From the NCBI GenBank assembly GCA_944324375.1, contig CALUWB010000013.1, forward strand, positions 1-40,235: DNA of 40,235 nucleotides, read 5' to 3'. The position numbers were made by a program, and so were the translations under genes. The notes below the pieces were generated by a model that saw only the letters and a program-made list of their open reading frames with translations, was not told the origin of the DNA and did no database searches. The DNA is from Candidatus Gastranaerophilales bacterium. GTDB lineage: Bacteria; Cyanobacteriota; Vampirovibrionia; Gastranaerophilales; Gastranaerophilaceae. The first letter of the stretch is position 1; every line of letters begins with the position of its first letter. Of the stretch, positions 23,230 to 32,251 are shown piece by piece.

Positions 23230-25221
23230 TTATTTTGTTTTTAACATTTCACGCAATTTTTTAAGTTGGTCGCGAATTTCAGCAGCTCGTTCAAAGTCTA
23301 GAATTTTTGCAGCTTTATGCATATCTTTTTCTAATTTATCAATTAATTTTGGTAAATCTTTCTTATCAATATTCAAATCAACCATTTCTTCTGCAATAAT
23401 ATCTTCTAAATCTCTATAACTTGCAACAAGAGATAATAAATTATTTTCGATAGGTTTCTTAATTGTTTTAGGGATAATTCCATATTTTTTATTGTATGCA
23501 ATTTGCACTTCACGACGTCTATTTGTTTCATCAATTGCGCGTTGCATAGAGCCTGTAATTTTATCAGCATACATAATAACTTCACCACAAGCATTACGGG
23601 CAGCACGACCGATTGTTTGAATCAAACTTGTATCAGAGCGCAAGAAGCCTTCTTTATCAGCATCCATAATCGCTACTAATGAAACTTCTGGGATATCTAG
23701 ACCTTCTCTTAATAGGTTTACACCGATTAATACATCAAATTCTCCCAGTCTTAAATCTCTTAAGATTTCAACACGCTCAATTGATTTTATATCACTATGT
23801 AGATATCTTACCTTTATATCTTGTTGTAAGAAATAATCGCAAAGTTCTTCTGCCATTTTCTTTGTTAAAGTTGTTATCAAAACTCTCTCATGCCTGTCAA
23901 CTCGTTTATTTATTTCTGTTATTAAATCATTAATTTGAGTATCAATAGGTCTTACACTAATTTTAGGATCTACAAGTCCTGTAGGTCTGATGATTTGTTC
24001 AACTAATTGCTGAGAAGTTGATGTTTCAAACTCTGCAGGAGTTGCGGATATATATATTTTTTGATGAACTCTTTCAAAAAATTCTTCATCTTTTAATGGT
24101 CTGTTATCTTTTGCACAAGGTAGCCTAAAACCATAATCTACAAGTACATTTTTTCTTGCTCTATCTCCATGATACATACCTCTTAATTGAGGAATAGTAA
24201 CATGTGATTCATCTATAACAGTTAAAAAATCTCCTTGAAAATAATCTAATAAGGTTGCAGGTGGTGTTCCTTCTGGACGGCGTTCTATTATTCTTGAATA
24301 ATTTTCGATTCCTGAACAGTAACCCATTTCTTTTATCATTTCAATATCATATTTAACTCTTTGTTGTAATCTTTGAGATTCTAAGATTTTGTTTTCGTTT
24401 TCTAATTCTGCAACTCTATTTTTTAACTCCTGTCTAATTATTGCAATCGTTTCATCAACATTATCATCATCAGAAAGGTAGTGAACAGCCGGATATATTA
24501 CAACCTTATCTGGAGTTTCAAGTATTTCTCCTGATACAGGATCAATCCTTACAATTTTTTCTACTTCATCACCAAAGAAGCAAATTCTTGTAATAATTTT
24601 TTCGTATGCAGGCATGATCTCAACGACATCGCCACGAACTCTAAACATTGCTCTATCTAGCGCAACATCGTTTCTTGAGTATTGAACACTTACTAAATGT
24701 TTAATTAAATCGTCTCTATCTATTTCATCTCCTAAATTAATTTCAACAGAACCTTTGAAATAATTTTCTGGTAAACCTAAGCCATATATACAACTAACAG
24801 ATGCAACAACAATAACATCATTTCTTTCATACAAACTTCTGGTTGTGTTATGTCTTAGTTTATCAATTTCATCATTTATACTTGCAGATTTTTCTATATA
24901 AGTATCTGTTCTTGGAATATATGCTTCCGGTTGATAATAATCATAGTAACTAATAAAATATTCAACAGCATTTTCTGGGAATAATTCTTTTAACTCACTG
25001 TATAACTGGGCAGCCAAGGTTTTGTTATGAGCTATTACCAATGTTGGTTTTTGAACTTTTTCTATAACATTAGCAATAGTAAATGTTTTTCCTGAACCTG
25101 TGATCCCTAAGAGAGTTTGAGAATCATAACCATCTTTAATCCCTTGAACTAATTTTTCAATGGCTTTGGGTTGATCTCCTGCAGGTTTATATTTAGAATG
25201 TATTTTAAATTTTCTATCCAT
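23230..25221 (-). CDS. uvrB: Excinuclease ABC subunit B
   Basis: A 663-residue helicase-like subunit of nucleotide excision repair, which verifies damage after UvrA loading and positions UvrC. Visible: [15 protein letters not shown], Walker [11 protein letters not shown], the beta-hairpin region ([32 protein letters not shown]), DESH box, helicase motifs V-VI ([23 protein letters not shown]) and the C-terminal UvrC-interacting UVR domain ([24 protein letters not shown], wrapping two segments). ATG 25221 is chosen over the upstream codons to 25266 because the product then starts as in homologues and a consensus TATAAT ends exactly 6 bases upstream. No Shine-Dalgarno site: apparently leaderless. 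Confidence 0.97.
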   Translation of the reverse strand: MDRKFKIHSKYKPAGDQPKAIEKLVQGIKDGYDSQTLLGITGSGKTFTIANVIEKVQKPTLVIAHNKTLAAQLYSELKELFPENAVEYFISYYDYYQPEAYIPRTDTYIEKSASINDEIDKLRHNTTRSLYERNDVIVVASVSCIYGLGLPENYFKGSVEINLGDEIDRDDLIKHLVSVQYSRNDVALDRAMFRVRGDVVEIMPAYEKIITRICFFGDEVEKIVRIDPVSGEILETPDKVVIYPAVHYLSDDDNVDETIAIIRQELKNRVAELENENKILESQRLQQRVKYDIEMIKEMGYCSGIENYSRIIERRPEGTPPATLLDYFQGDFLTVIDESHVTIPQLRGMYHGDRARKNVLVDYGFRLPCAKDNRPLKDEEFFERVHQKIYISATPAEFETSTSQQLVEQIIRPTGLVDPKISVRPIDTQINDLITEINKRVDRHERVLITTLTKKMAEELCDYFLQQDIKVRYLHSDIKSIERVEILRDLRLGEFDVLIGVNLLREGLDIPEVSLVAIMDADKEGFLRSDTSLIQTIGRAARNACGEVIMYADKITGSMQRAIDETNRRREVQIAYNKKYGIIPKTIKKPIENNLLSLVASYRDLEDIIAEEMVDLNIDKKDLPKLIDKLEKDMHKAAKILDFERAAEIRDQLKKLREMLKTK

Positions 25222-25227
25222 AAGATT

Positions 25228-25233
25228 ATTATA
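25228..25233 (-). promoter_or_regulatory. -10 box of uvrB
   Basis: Consensus TATAAT (minus strand 25233-25228) ends 6 bases before ATG 25221, so transcription should start on the start codon. A weak TTGTAA-like -35 lies about 16 bases further upstream. No LexA-like palindrome was recognised. Confidence 0.6.
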
Positions 25234-25295
25234 CAACTTGTAAATTTTTTTACAAAAAACTAGCAAATTATTTTTTGTTCATGTTTTTATCATGA

Positions 25296-25320
25296 TATAA
25301 GTGTGTAGAAAATAAGGAGA
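25296..25320 (+). promoter_or_regulatory. -10 region and ribosome site of the unknown 347-residue protein
   Basis: TGA followed by TATAAG (25296-25301) is an extended -10-like element, and AAGGAGA at 25314-25320 lies 8 bases before TTG 25329. The strong ribosome site decides the TTG start, as no ATG lies within 100 bases. Confidence 0.5.
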
Positions 25321-25328
25321 CTTGATAG

Positions 25329-26372
25329 TTGGTAGGAATAAATAGTAAATTCCAAGGCCTAGAGAATTTTAGAAGTTCTCAAAAAGGGAATGGGCAAGTA
25401 AAAGAATCAAAAAAGGTAAAAGTAGCTAAAGATGATATTTACATGAAATGGCCACTTAGAGGTTTAGCGTATTCTAATGAAATTGGTGAAGTTATTCGAC
25501 CAATGAGTGGGCTATTAGCTAATTTATTATGGGTTCCAGCTATCGGTTATATTGCTGCTGATGTTGGTGATAAATATAAACATAATGAATATGGAGAACA
25601 TGATCCAAGTAAAAAAAGAGCTGGAAAACAACTATCATTCCAAATGCTTGCTAGTGTATTCTTACCTACTGCAGCAGTAAAAGTTGGTCAAAAACTTACA
25701 AATATAATTTCTTCTAAAGGTAAAAACAAATTAGCATTTAACCATAGAGAAGATATTACAAATAGAATTCTAGATTCTATGAACAAAGGTACACACGAAA
25801 AATTTGTTGATGCTAGTACAGGTCTTGTTGATAGAGCTAAATATACTCAACATATAATGGAAAACTTTGCAGAAATGGATAAACATAAGAAAACACATAA
25901 TAAAATGTTTGAACCAATTGCTAAAGTTATGGATTTTATAAAAAGACCATTTGAAGCAAAACCAAAAACAGAAAATATTCAAAAATATGTTGCTAAAACA
26001 GTTGATAATGTAATGGATATGCGAGAAGCATTACTAGAAGGTAAAAAACCAACAAATGTTTCTGAAAAATTATTCAAAGCATTTGAAAAAGCTGCTAAAG
26101 GTGGAAATTTAGAACAAAAGAAAAGTGCAGCATTTAATGTTATCAAAAAAGCTCAAGGTAATAAATTATTCAAAAATAATGCATTAAAATCTTTAGGAGG
26201 TTTTATAGCTCTAGGTCTTGCAATGAAACCTATTGATAATTTTGTAGAACATGTATTAATTGAAAAATATATAGGTCCAACAATTGATAAATTAGGATCA
26301 AATAAACCTTGGAAACCATTATCAGAAGTAGCGAAAGCTGATAACAATGAAAATAAAACCTCAGCTGCCTAA
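25329..26372 (+). CDS. Unknown protein with two to three hydrophobic segments
   Basis: A 347-residue protein that I do not recognise. After a basic, hydrophilic N-terminus it has a hydrophobic stretch at ~61-79 (GLLANLLWVPAIGYIAADVG), a second at ~105-120 (QMLASVFLPTAAVKVGQ) and a third at ~285-305 (SLGGFIALGLAMKPIDN). The middle (~140-280) is Lys-rich and probably helical. No signal peptide and no catalytic motif is visible. TTG 25329 is supported by AAGGAGA 8 bases upstream. Its last 12 bases overlap the end of recG. Composition suits a peripheral or integral inner-membrane protein of lineage-specific type. Divergent from uvrB but with no obvious functional link. Confidence 0.6.
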   Translation: MVGINSKFQGLENFRSSQKGNGQVKESKKVKVAKDDIYMKWPLRGLAYSNEIGEVIRPMSGLLANLLWVPAIGYIAADVGDKYKHNEYGEHDPSKKRAGKQLSFQMLASVFLPTAAVKVGQKLTNIISSKGKNKLAFNHREDITNRILDSMNKGTHEKFVDASTGLVDRAKYTQHIMENFAEMDKHKKTHNKMFEPIAKVMDFIKRPFEAKPKTENIQKYVAKTVDNVMDMREALLEGKKPTNVSEKLFKAFEKAAKGGNLEQKKSAAFNVIKKAQGNKLFKNNALKSLGGFIALGLAMKPIDNFVEHVLIEKYIGPTIDKLGSNKPWKPLSEVAKADNNENKTSAA

Positions 26373-28733
26373 AAGTAATGTTCCATCAAGGGTTAATGTA
26401 GTAGTTTCTTTAAGTTGTGGGTAATCATCTAATTGATTATCCACAACAAATTTTATTGCTTCATTTCTTGCAAGTTCAAGAATTTTGGAATCTTTTACAA
26501 TATCTGAAATTATTAAATCTGGAAGTCCACTCTGTCTTACTCCTAAAAATTCTCCAGGACCTCTAAGTTGTAAATCTTTTTCTGCGATAACAAATCCATC
26601 ATTAGTTTCTGTCATTATAGATAATCTATTTCTTGTCTCTTGAGATTTTGAAGAAGTTGAAATAATGCAATATGACTGTAAATTACATCTCCCAACACGT
26701 CCTCTTAATTGATGTAATTGAGGTAAACCGAATCTTTCAGCATTTTCGATTACAATTACTGTTGCATTAGGAACATCAACCCCAACTTCTACAACTGTTG
26801 TTGATACTAAAATATCATACTCTTTATTTTTAAATTTGGTCATTACTTCATCTTTCTCAGAATTTTTCATTTTTCCATGTAATAAACCAACTTTTAGATG
26901 AGGAAATACACTATTTTGTAACCTTTCAGCCTCAACTGTTGCAGCTTTTGCTGACAATGTTTCACTTTCTTCTATAAGAGGATAAACAACATACGCTTGA
27001 TGTCCAGCCTTAACTTCCATTTCGATTAAGTCGTAAATTTGTTTTTTAGGAACTCCCATTTTAGTTATAATAGGCTTTCTTCCTTTGGGAAGTTCATTAA
27101 TAATTGTTAAATCTAAATCCCCATTCATTGTAATTGCAAGTGTTCTTGGTATTGGTGTAGCTGTCATTGTAAGAATTTGTGGGTTTTGTCCTTTTTTTCT
27201 TAGTGATAGTCTTTGTTTTACTCCGAACCTATGTTGTTCATCTATGACAACTGCTCCTAGATTTGCAAAATCAATATTTTCTTGTATTAATGCTTGAGTT
27301 CCGACAGCTATATCTAATTGTCCGTTCCTTAATGATACTTCTGATAATTCTCTTTGTTTTTTACCTATGCTTCCAATAAATAATCCAACACTCAAACCTA
27401 ATGGTGTTAACCAATTTACAAAGTTATTATAATGCTGTTGCGCAAGTATTTCTGTAGGTGCCATAATTGCAGCTTGATAACCATTTTCAATTGCTGCTAA
27501 TAACATAATACAAGCAACTACAGTTTTACCAGAACCAACATCCCCTTGTAATAGTCTTTGCATTGGTTCTTCTGAGCTCATGTCTGATAAAATATCATTA
27601 ACTGCTCTTTTTTGAGCAGAAGTAAGTTCAAATGGAAGTTGTTTTATAAATTTATTAACAAGACCATTTTCTTTTATTTTTAATGGTAATGCTTTATTTT
27701 CAGTTTTATTTTTTTCTCTAATCATTGCAAGTTTTAGCTGAATTAAAAAGAATTCTTCAAAAACTAATGTATATCTTGCTTTTTCCAACATTTCCATACT
27801 ATCGGGGAAATGGATTTGTTCTATTGCATCTCTTTTGTTTAATAAATCATATTTTTTTATCAAATAATCAGGTATAACATTTACAATAGATGATTTATAA
27901 AGTTGAATTGCATTATATATAGCTTTTCGCAATGTTTTTAAATTCATATTCTCACAAAGGGGGTAAATCGGAACAATTCTTCCTATGTTCAAATCAGTCT
28001 TTGTTAAAAAATCTTCTGACATTATTGAATAATTTACATTTTCAAGTGTTTTTGAATAATCATAGTTATTTATTTTAACAGTTCCTGAAATAATTATTCC
28101 TGCTCCTTGTGGAAATTGTCTTTTTGTTCTTTCAAGTGCATATTGGTTGCTTTTATTGAAAAAGTTTAATATAAAACTCCCAGTTTCATCTTGTATTTTT
28201 ACTTTAATAACTCCTAGCCCTTTGGGTGTTGTAAAGGCTTCAACTCTTTTTATGTACCCAAAAACTGTAGTATTTTCGCCTTCTACCAAATTTTTTATCA
28301 AAGTTCTTTTAGAATAATCAATATGTTTTCTTGGTAAATAAAATAACAAATCACTTGCTGTAAAAATCCCAAGTTTATTTAATATTGCAGCAACCTTAGG
28401 TCCAACACCTTTAACATAAGTAACAGATGAAAAAGGATTTAATTTTGCATCTACTTGTTTTTTATCTTCTTCTTGTTGTTTTAATTCTGATTTAATTGCA
28501 TTTATTAGATATTCGATAGACTTTTTTCTTTGTGGCATTGTATCCATTGAATATTGTTCAAAATGTGATAAAACAAATTTCCATCTTTCGGGTATAGAGG
28601 ATGTTTTGATAAACTTCCTAATTTCGCCACGTATAAAACTAGAAAAACATTTTGTCTTTCCTCTTATATCAATATATTTATACTTAGCCTCTATCTCAAT
28701 AGCTTTTTTAATTTGCTCTATATTACTATCCAA
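26361..28733 (-). CDS. recG: ATP-dependent DNA helicase RecG
   Basis: A 790-residue helicase that reverses stalled replication forks and remodels recombination intermediates. Visible: a ~95-residue N-terminal extension, a KGVGPKVAAILNKLGI helix-hairpin-like segment, the OB-fold wedge domain (TTVFGYIKRVEAFTTPKGLGVIKV), Walker A QGDVGSGKTVVA, DEQHRFG (DExH), TATPIPRTLA, and the RecG-typical C-terminus (QLRGRVGR, LRGPGEFLGVRQSGLPDL). It is about 100 residues longer than the E. coli enzyme; similar N-terminal extensions are known in cyanobacterial and plant RecG. It starts at TTG 28733, inside the end of the adenylate cyclase gene (8-base overlap), with GAGG 12 bases upstream, so coupled translation is likely. 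No nearby ATG fits. Confidence 0.95.
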   Translation of the reverse strand: MDSNIEQIKKAIEIEAKYKYIDIRGKTKCFSSFIRGEIRKFIKTSSIPERWKFVLSHFEQYSMDTMPQRKKSIEYLINAIKSELKQQEEDKKQVDAKLNPFSSVTYVKGVGPKVAAILNKLGIFTASDLLFYLPRKHIDYSKRTLIKNLVEGENTTVFGYIKRVEAFTTPKGLGVIKVKIQDETGSFILNFFNKSNQYALERTKRQFPQGAGIIISGTVKINNYDYSKTLENVNYSIMSEDFLTKTDLNIGRIVPIYPLCENMNLKTLRKAIYNAIQLYKSSIVNVIPDYLIKKYDLLNKRDAIEQIHFPDSMEMLEKARYTLVFEEFFLIQLKLAMIREKNKTENKALPLKIKENGLVNKFIKQLPFELTSAQKRAVNDILSDMSSEEPMQRLLQGDVGSGKTVVACIMLLAAIENGYQAAIMAPTEILAQQHYNNFVNWLTPLGLSVGLFIGSIGKKQRELSEVSLRNGQLDIAVGTQALIQENIDFANLGAVVIDEQHRFGVKQRLSLRKKGQNPQILTMTATPIPRTLAITMNGDLDLTIINELPKGRKPIITKMGVPKKQIYDLIEMEVKAGHQAYVVYPLIEESETLSAKAATVEAERLQNSVFPHLKVGLLHGKMKNSEKDEVMTKFKNKEYDILVSTTVVEVGVDVPNATVIVIENAERFGLPQLHQLRGRVGRCNLQSYCIISTSSKSQETRNRLSIMTETNDGFVIAEKDLQLRGPGEFLGVRQSGLPDLIISDIVKDSKILELARNEAIKFVVDNQLDDYPQLKETTTLTLDGTLLLGS

Positions 28734-30657
28734 TTAGACTGATAACCTCATACAAGTCCATTTTTTTAGATTTTCCTCTAATGGTTACATTAGAAATTTT
28801 TATTACATCTACAATATTTTTAACGCAAGCGTATGTAGAGCTACTGATTAAAAAGTTTGTTTTATAAGTCTTATTGTAGCTTTCAATTCTGCTTGCTAAG
28901 TTTACCATATCACCTATTACTGTATATTCCATTCTTTTTTCGGAGCCGATATTACCAACGAATGCTTCTCCTGTATTAATCCCTACTCCGATTTCAATTT
29001 TAGGTTTTCCTTCGCTTAACCATTTTTGTTGTAATTCATTAACTTTTTCAAGCATTTCTGCAGCACATCTTATTGCATTTACAGGGTGGTTTTCATCTTG
29101 TATTGGTTCTCCAAATATAACCATTACAGCATCTCCAATAAATTTGTTAATTACACCATGGTGTTTTGTAACAATAGGTTCCATTTCTGTAAAATATTCG
29201 TTTAATATTACAGAAACTTCATCAGCAGATATTTTTTCACTGATTGAAGTAAAACCTCTAATATCAGAGAATAAAACTGTTACGTTTGCTTTTTTCCCTC
29301 CAAGTTTTAATTCATCAATGTTTTTAACAACACTCTTCATAATATCTTCAGAGATATATTTACCCATAGCAGTTTTGATTTTTTCTTTATTTTTACCTTC
29401 TAAAATAAATCTATGAGAATAAGCAAAAATCATTGTTATTAACTCTAAAGAAATAGGTGTTATAACACTAATAGCAATACCATTGTGGAAACAATTTGAA
29501 CATATTAAAAGGTAAGTAATAGTTATTAGCAAAATTAATGTAGCAGATGCAAATACTGAAAAATTTCGAATTAATAAATATGCAAGAATCATGATAGTAA
29601 ATGTAATTAGAAAATTTTTCCCTGCATCGATTTGAGTCATAAAATCTTCAGATAATAAGTTATCTAAAACTGTCGCTTGAACATCAACTCCTGAATGTTC
29701 ATTGCTAACAGGTGTTCTTTGAATATCTGATAAACCTGTTGCTGCTGCTTTAACATTTGCTCCGACAAAAACAATTTTGTTTTCAAATTCTTTTGGATTG
29801 ATAATAGGCTTTTGACCTGATTTTATTTGATCATAGGATTCCATTATATCCACAGCTGAATATGTTTTGTGTGAATAATTTGTATTTCCATACTTTTTAT
29901 AAAATTTGATTAATGTATATATTCCACCTAAATCATTATTTCTTGGGATTTTAATCTTAGAGTTTTTACCTATTATATAGTTATCATAAACAATATATCC
30001 TTCATTTCCGTGTAGAAAAGAATATGTTCTTAATGCTAGTGATTGATAAAGTTTATTATCATATTGAATTACATATGGTATGCTTCTTAAAAAGCTATCT
30101 TTACTAACAGGTGTTTTTACGGAACCAACCATTTTTATAGAATTAAAATATGGTTGAGGGAACGGTAAAATTTCTTTGTAGTAGTTCCCCGATTTAATAG
30201 TTCTTTTATCTGTTATATCAAGTTTAAATTTTTTATCAAATTTTTTATCATATTCATTTGAATTTACAGATCTTGGATTTATTAATAAATCGAAACCTGA
30301 TATAAGGTTATCAATTTTATTTATTGAATTAAAATATTTAATATCAGATTTAGGATTTTCAATGTCAGGGGTTACAAAAATGGAATCACTAACTATAGCC
30401 GAAGGCTTAGCGTATACGTTAAGATAATCAAAAATTTTACAATATAATTCTCTTTTCCAAGGCCAACGATATTTCCCAATAGATTTATCGTCAATTACAA
30501 TAATTACAGTATCTTCTCTAGCTTGCTTTGTTGCTGTAAAATTTTTTACCATGAAATTAAAAGCTTTAGGTTCAAAAAAATTATTAGATATTGAATATGC
30601 AATTAGCATAAAAATAAGTATTGATATGAATATGATTAAAGCTTTTAAAAATTTCAT
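28726..30657 (-). CDS. CHASE2-domain adenylate cyclase
   Basis: A 643-residue membrane receptor cyclase. One N-terminal TM (~5-24), a periplasmic CHASE2 sensor (~35-335, with AIVSDSIF and NKIVFVGANVKAAATGLSD), three closely spaced TM segments (~345-415), then a class III cyclase domain (~455-625). Metal ligands are FSDIRGFTS and FIGDAVMVIF; the adenine-specifying EKRMEYTVIGD and transition-state NLASRIE residues are intact, so it should make cAMP rather than cGMP. AAGGA is 7 bases before ATG 30657. It is divergent from the aldolase operon over an overlapping promoter and shares its end with recG. The ligand sensed is unknown. This architecture is frequent in cyanobacteria and relatives. Confidence 0.9.
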   Translation of the reverse strand: MKFLKALIIFISILIFMLIAYSISNNFFEPKAFNFMVKNFTATKQAREDTVIIVIDDKSIGKYRWPWKRELYCKIFDYLNVYAKPSAIVSDSIFVTPDIENPKSDIKYFNSINKIDNLISGFDLLINPRSVNSNEYDKKFDKKFKLDITDKRTIKSGNYYKEILPFPQPYFNSIKMVGSVKTPVSKDSFLRSIPYVIQYDNKLYQSLALRTYSFLHGNEGYIVYDNYIIGKNSKIKIPRNNDLGGIYTLIKFYKKYGNTNYSHKTYSAVDIMESYDQIKSGQKPIINPKEFENKIVFVGANVKAAATGLSDIQRTPVSNEHSGVDVQATVLDNLLSEDFMTQIDAGKNFLITFTIMILAYLLIRNFSVFASATLILLITITYLLICSNCFHNGIAISVITPISLELITMIFAYSHRFILEGKNKEKIKTAMGKYISEDIMKSVVKNIDELKLGGKKANVTVLFSDIRGFTSISEKISADEVSVILNEYFTEMEPIVTKHHGVINKFIGDAVMVIFGEPIQDENHPVNAIRCAAEMLEKVNELQQKWLSEGKPKIEIGVGINTGEAFVGNIGSEKRMEYTVIGDMVNLASRIESYNKTYKTNFLISSSTYACVKNIVDVIKISNVTIRGKSKKMDLYEVISLIG

Positions 30658-30680
30658 AAAAAAGTCCTTTTTATTCTTTT

Positions 30681-30690
30681 ATGATATAAT
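30681..30690. promoter_or_regulatory. Overlapping divergent -10 boxes (cyclase and aldolase operons)
   Basis: On the plus strand an extended -10, TGA plus TATAAT (30685-30690), would start transcription near 30697 for the aldolase operon. On the minus strand TATCAT (30686-30681) would start near 30674 for the cyclase-recG operon. Both leaders are 17 bases long and hold AAGGA-type ribosome sites. Confidence 0.5.
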
Positions 30691-30713
30691 AAATTTAAGA
30701 AAAAGGATAGATT

Positions 30714-31322
30714 ATGAGTAGAAATTTAATAAAATTAATATCAGAAGAAAAAATATACCCAATAATTCGTTGTAATGATGCATCAAAAGCAGAAGATATA
30801 GCTAATGCATTAATCGAAGGTGGAATAAAAGTATTAGAAATAAATATAGAGAATGCTTCTTTATATGAAGTAATAGAAAGGGTATCTAAAAAAGCAACTG
30901 TTTGTGCTGGAAGCATAATTACAAATCTTCAAGCTACACAAGCATTTAAATCAGGAGCTATGTTATTTTCTTCTCCAATATTCCAAATGAATATGGTAAA
31001 AATATCAAAAAATATTGGTGTTCCTTTTATTGCTGGCACCTCAACTGCAAATGAAGCATATAATGCTTGGAAAGCAAGAATTCCTCTAATAAAATTATTC
31101 CCCGTAACTGCAATGGGTGGAGTTCAATATTTTGAAGAATTAATGCGACAAATGCCGTTTTTAAATCTTATGCCTATGGGAAATATAAAATTAGGCGATG
31201 TCAAAGATTATATAAAAGCAGGGGCTACTTCTGTTGGTGTAGGAAGAGATTTTTACGAAAATCTTTCATTAAATCAAATTACAGAAAGAGCAAAAGGTAT
31301 TTTAGCTAAAATTAAGGAATAA
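30714..31322 (+). CDS. KDPG/KHG aldolase family protein
   Basis: A 202-residue class I aldolase related to 2-keto-3-deoxy-6-phosphogluconate aldolase, which yields pyruvate and glyceraldehyde 3-phosphate. The Schiff-base Lys127 (PLIKLFPVTAMGG) and general acid/base Glu42 (VLEINIEN) are present. Several residues that contact substrate carboxylate or phosphate in E. coli Eda differ by my alignment: Arg49 to Glu46, Thr73 to Ser67, the PTGG motif to PMGN (154-157), and the GGS loop to GVGR. It is followed by a KDG-kinase-like gene 5 bases later, supporting a role in keto-deoxy sugar breakdown, but the substrate may not be standard KDPG. AAGGA lies 6 bases before ATG 30714. Confidence 0.8.
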   Translation: MSRNLIKLISEEKIYPIIRCNDASKAEDIANALIEGGIKVLEINIENASLYEVIERVSKKATVCAGSIITNLQATQAFKSGAMLFSSPIFQMNMVKISKNIGVPFIAGTSTANEAYNAWKARIPLIKLFPVTAMGGVQYFEELMRQMPFLNLMPMGNIKLGDVKDYIKAGATSVGVGRDFYENLSLNQITERAKGILAKIKE

Positions 31323-31327
31323 TTTTA

Positions 31328-32251
31328 ATGGAAAAAGTTCTTGATATTATTGCGATAGGAGAATGTTTATTAGAATTATCAACTAATGCCCCATTTGAAA
31401 CGACAGAATCGTTCAATCTTTCTTATGGTGGTGATGTTGTAACGTCAGCAGTTGCAGCTAAAAGATTAGGTTCAAACGTAGGGATTTTAACTTCAATTGG
31501 TGAAGATCATTTTAAAAATATCTTAATTGAAAGATTAAATTATCAAGGGTTAGATATTTCAAATATAAAAATATCTAATGAAAAAAATGGTTTATACTTA
31601 TGTAGTCATTCTGATAAAAAACAATTAATTACTTATAGAAGACGAGTAGCAAGTAATTATTTAGCATTTGAAGATTTAAATTTAGATTATATATTGTCAA
31701 CGAGAACAATTTATTCAACTGGAATTACTCAATCTTTGTCAATGCAGTCTAATCAGCTCGTAAAGAAAGTTTATCAATTCGCACGTGAAAATGAAATTAT
31801 GACAGCTTATGATCCTAATTATTCATCATCTTTTATGACTACTTATGATACAAAAGAGTATTTAGAAGATATTATTGAAAATATAGATATATTATTTTTA
31901 AGTCTAAAAAATGATGTAGAAGTTTTGTATAATCTTACTTCAATAGAAAAAATTGTGAATTATTTTACAGATTATGGTGTAAAAATAATTGTTGTAAAAT
32001 CTCATTTAGAAAATGGTTATTATATTCATCATAATGGTAAAACAGAATTTTCTCCTTTCTACAATGAACAAAATGTAATTCATACAATGGGGTCGGGTGA
32101 TGTTTTTAATGGTGGATTTCTCTCTGCTATAAATAGTGGTTACACTCCTTTTGAGGCTGCTAAAATAGCTGCTAAGCAAGCTGGTATATATATTGATAGA
32201 TTAGGACTTATTAATAATATTCCGACATCGGAAGAATTATCGAGGTTATAA
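31328..32251 (+). CDS. PfkB-family sugar kinase, likely 2-keto-3-deoxygluconate kinase
   Basis: A 307-residue ribokinase-family enzyme. The N-terminal GECLLELS and YGGDVVTSAVAAKRLGSNVGILTSIGEDHF segments, the YRR...SNYLAFEDL...STGITQSLS region typical of KDG kinases (the GGD rather than GGxxxN form), and the C-terminal anion hole/catalytic base GSGDVFNGGF are all visible. It likely phosphorylates 2-keto-3-deoxygluconate, feeding the aldolase encoded just upstream (semi-phosphorylative Entner-Doudoroff type or uronate breakdown). AAGGA is 9 bases before ATG 31328. Its stop overlaps the csaB start by one base (TAATG). Fructokinase or another 2-keto sugar kinase is the alternative. Confidence 0.8.
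   Translation: MEKVLDIIAIGECLLELSTNAPFETTESFNLSYGGDVVTSAVAAKRLGSNVGILTSIGEDHFKNILIERLNYQGLDISNIKISNEKNGLYLCSHSDKKQLITYRRRVASNYLAFEDLNLDYILSTRTIYSTGITQSLSMQSNQLVKKVYQFARENEIMTAYDPNYSSSFMTTYDTKEYLEDIIENIDILFLSLKNDVEVLYNLTSIEKIVNYFTDYGVKIIVVKSHLENGYYIHHNGKTEFSPFYNEQNVIHTMGSGDVFNGGFLSAINSGYTPFEAAKIAAKQAGIYIDRLGLINNIPTSEELSRL

Noticed and set aside
23679-23933. Frames opposite uvrB, recG, ctpA, tilS and others longer than 60 codons
   Set aside because: They lie entirely antisense to well-identified genes, have no ribosome site or family resemblance, and are expected by chance in AT-rich sequence.
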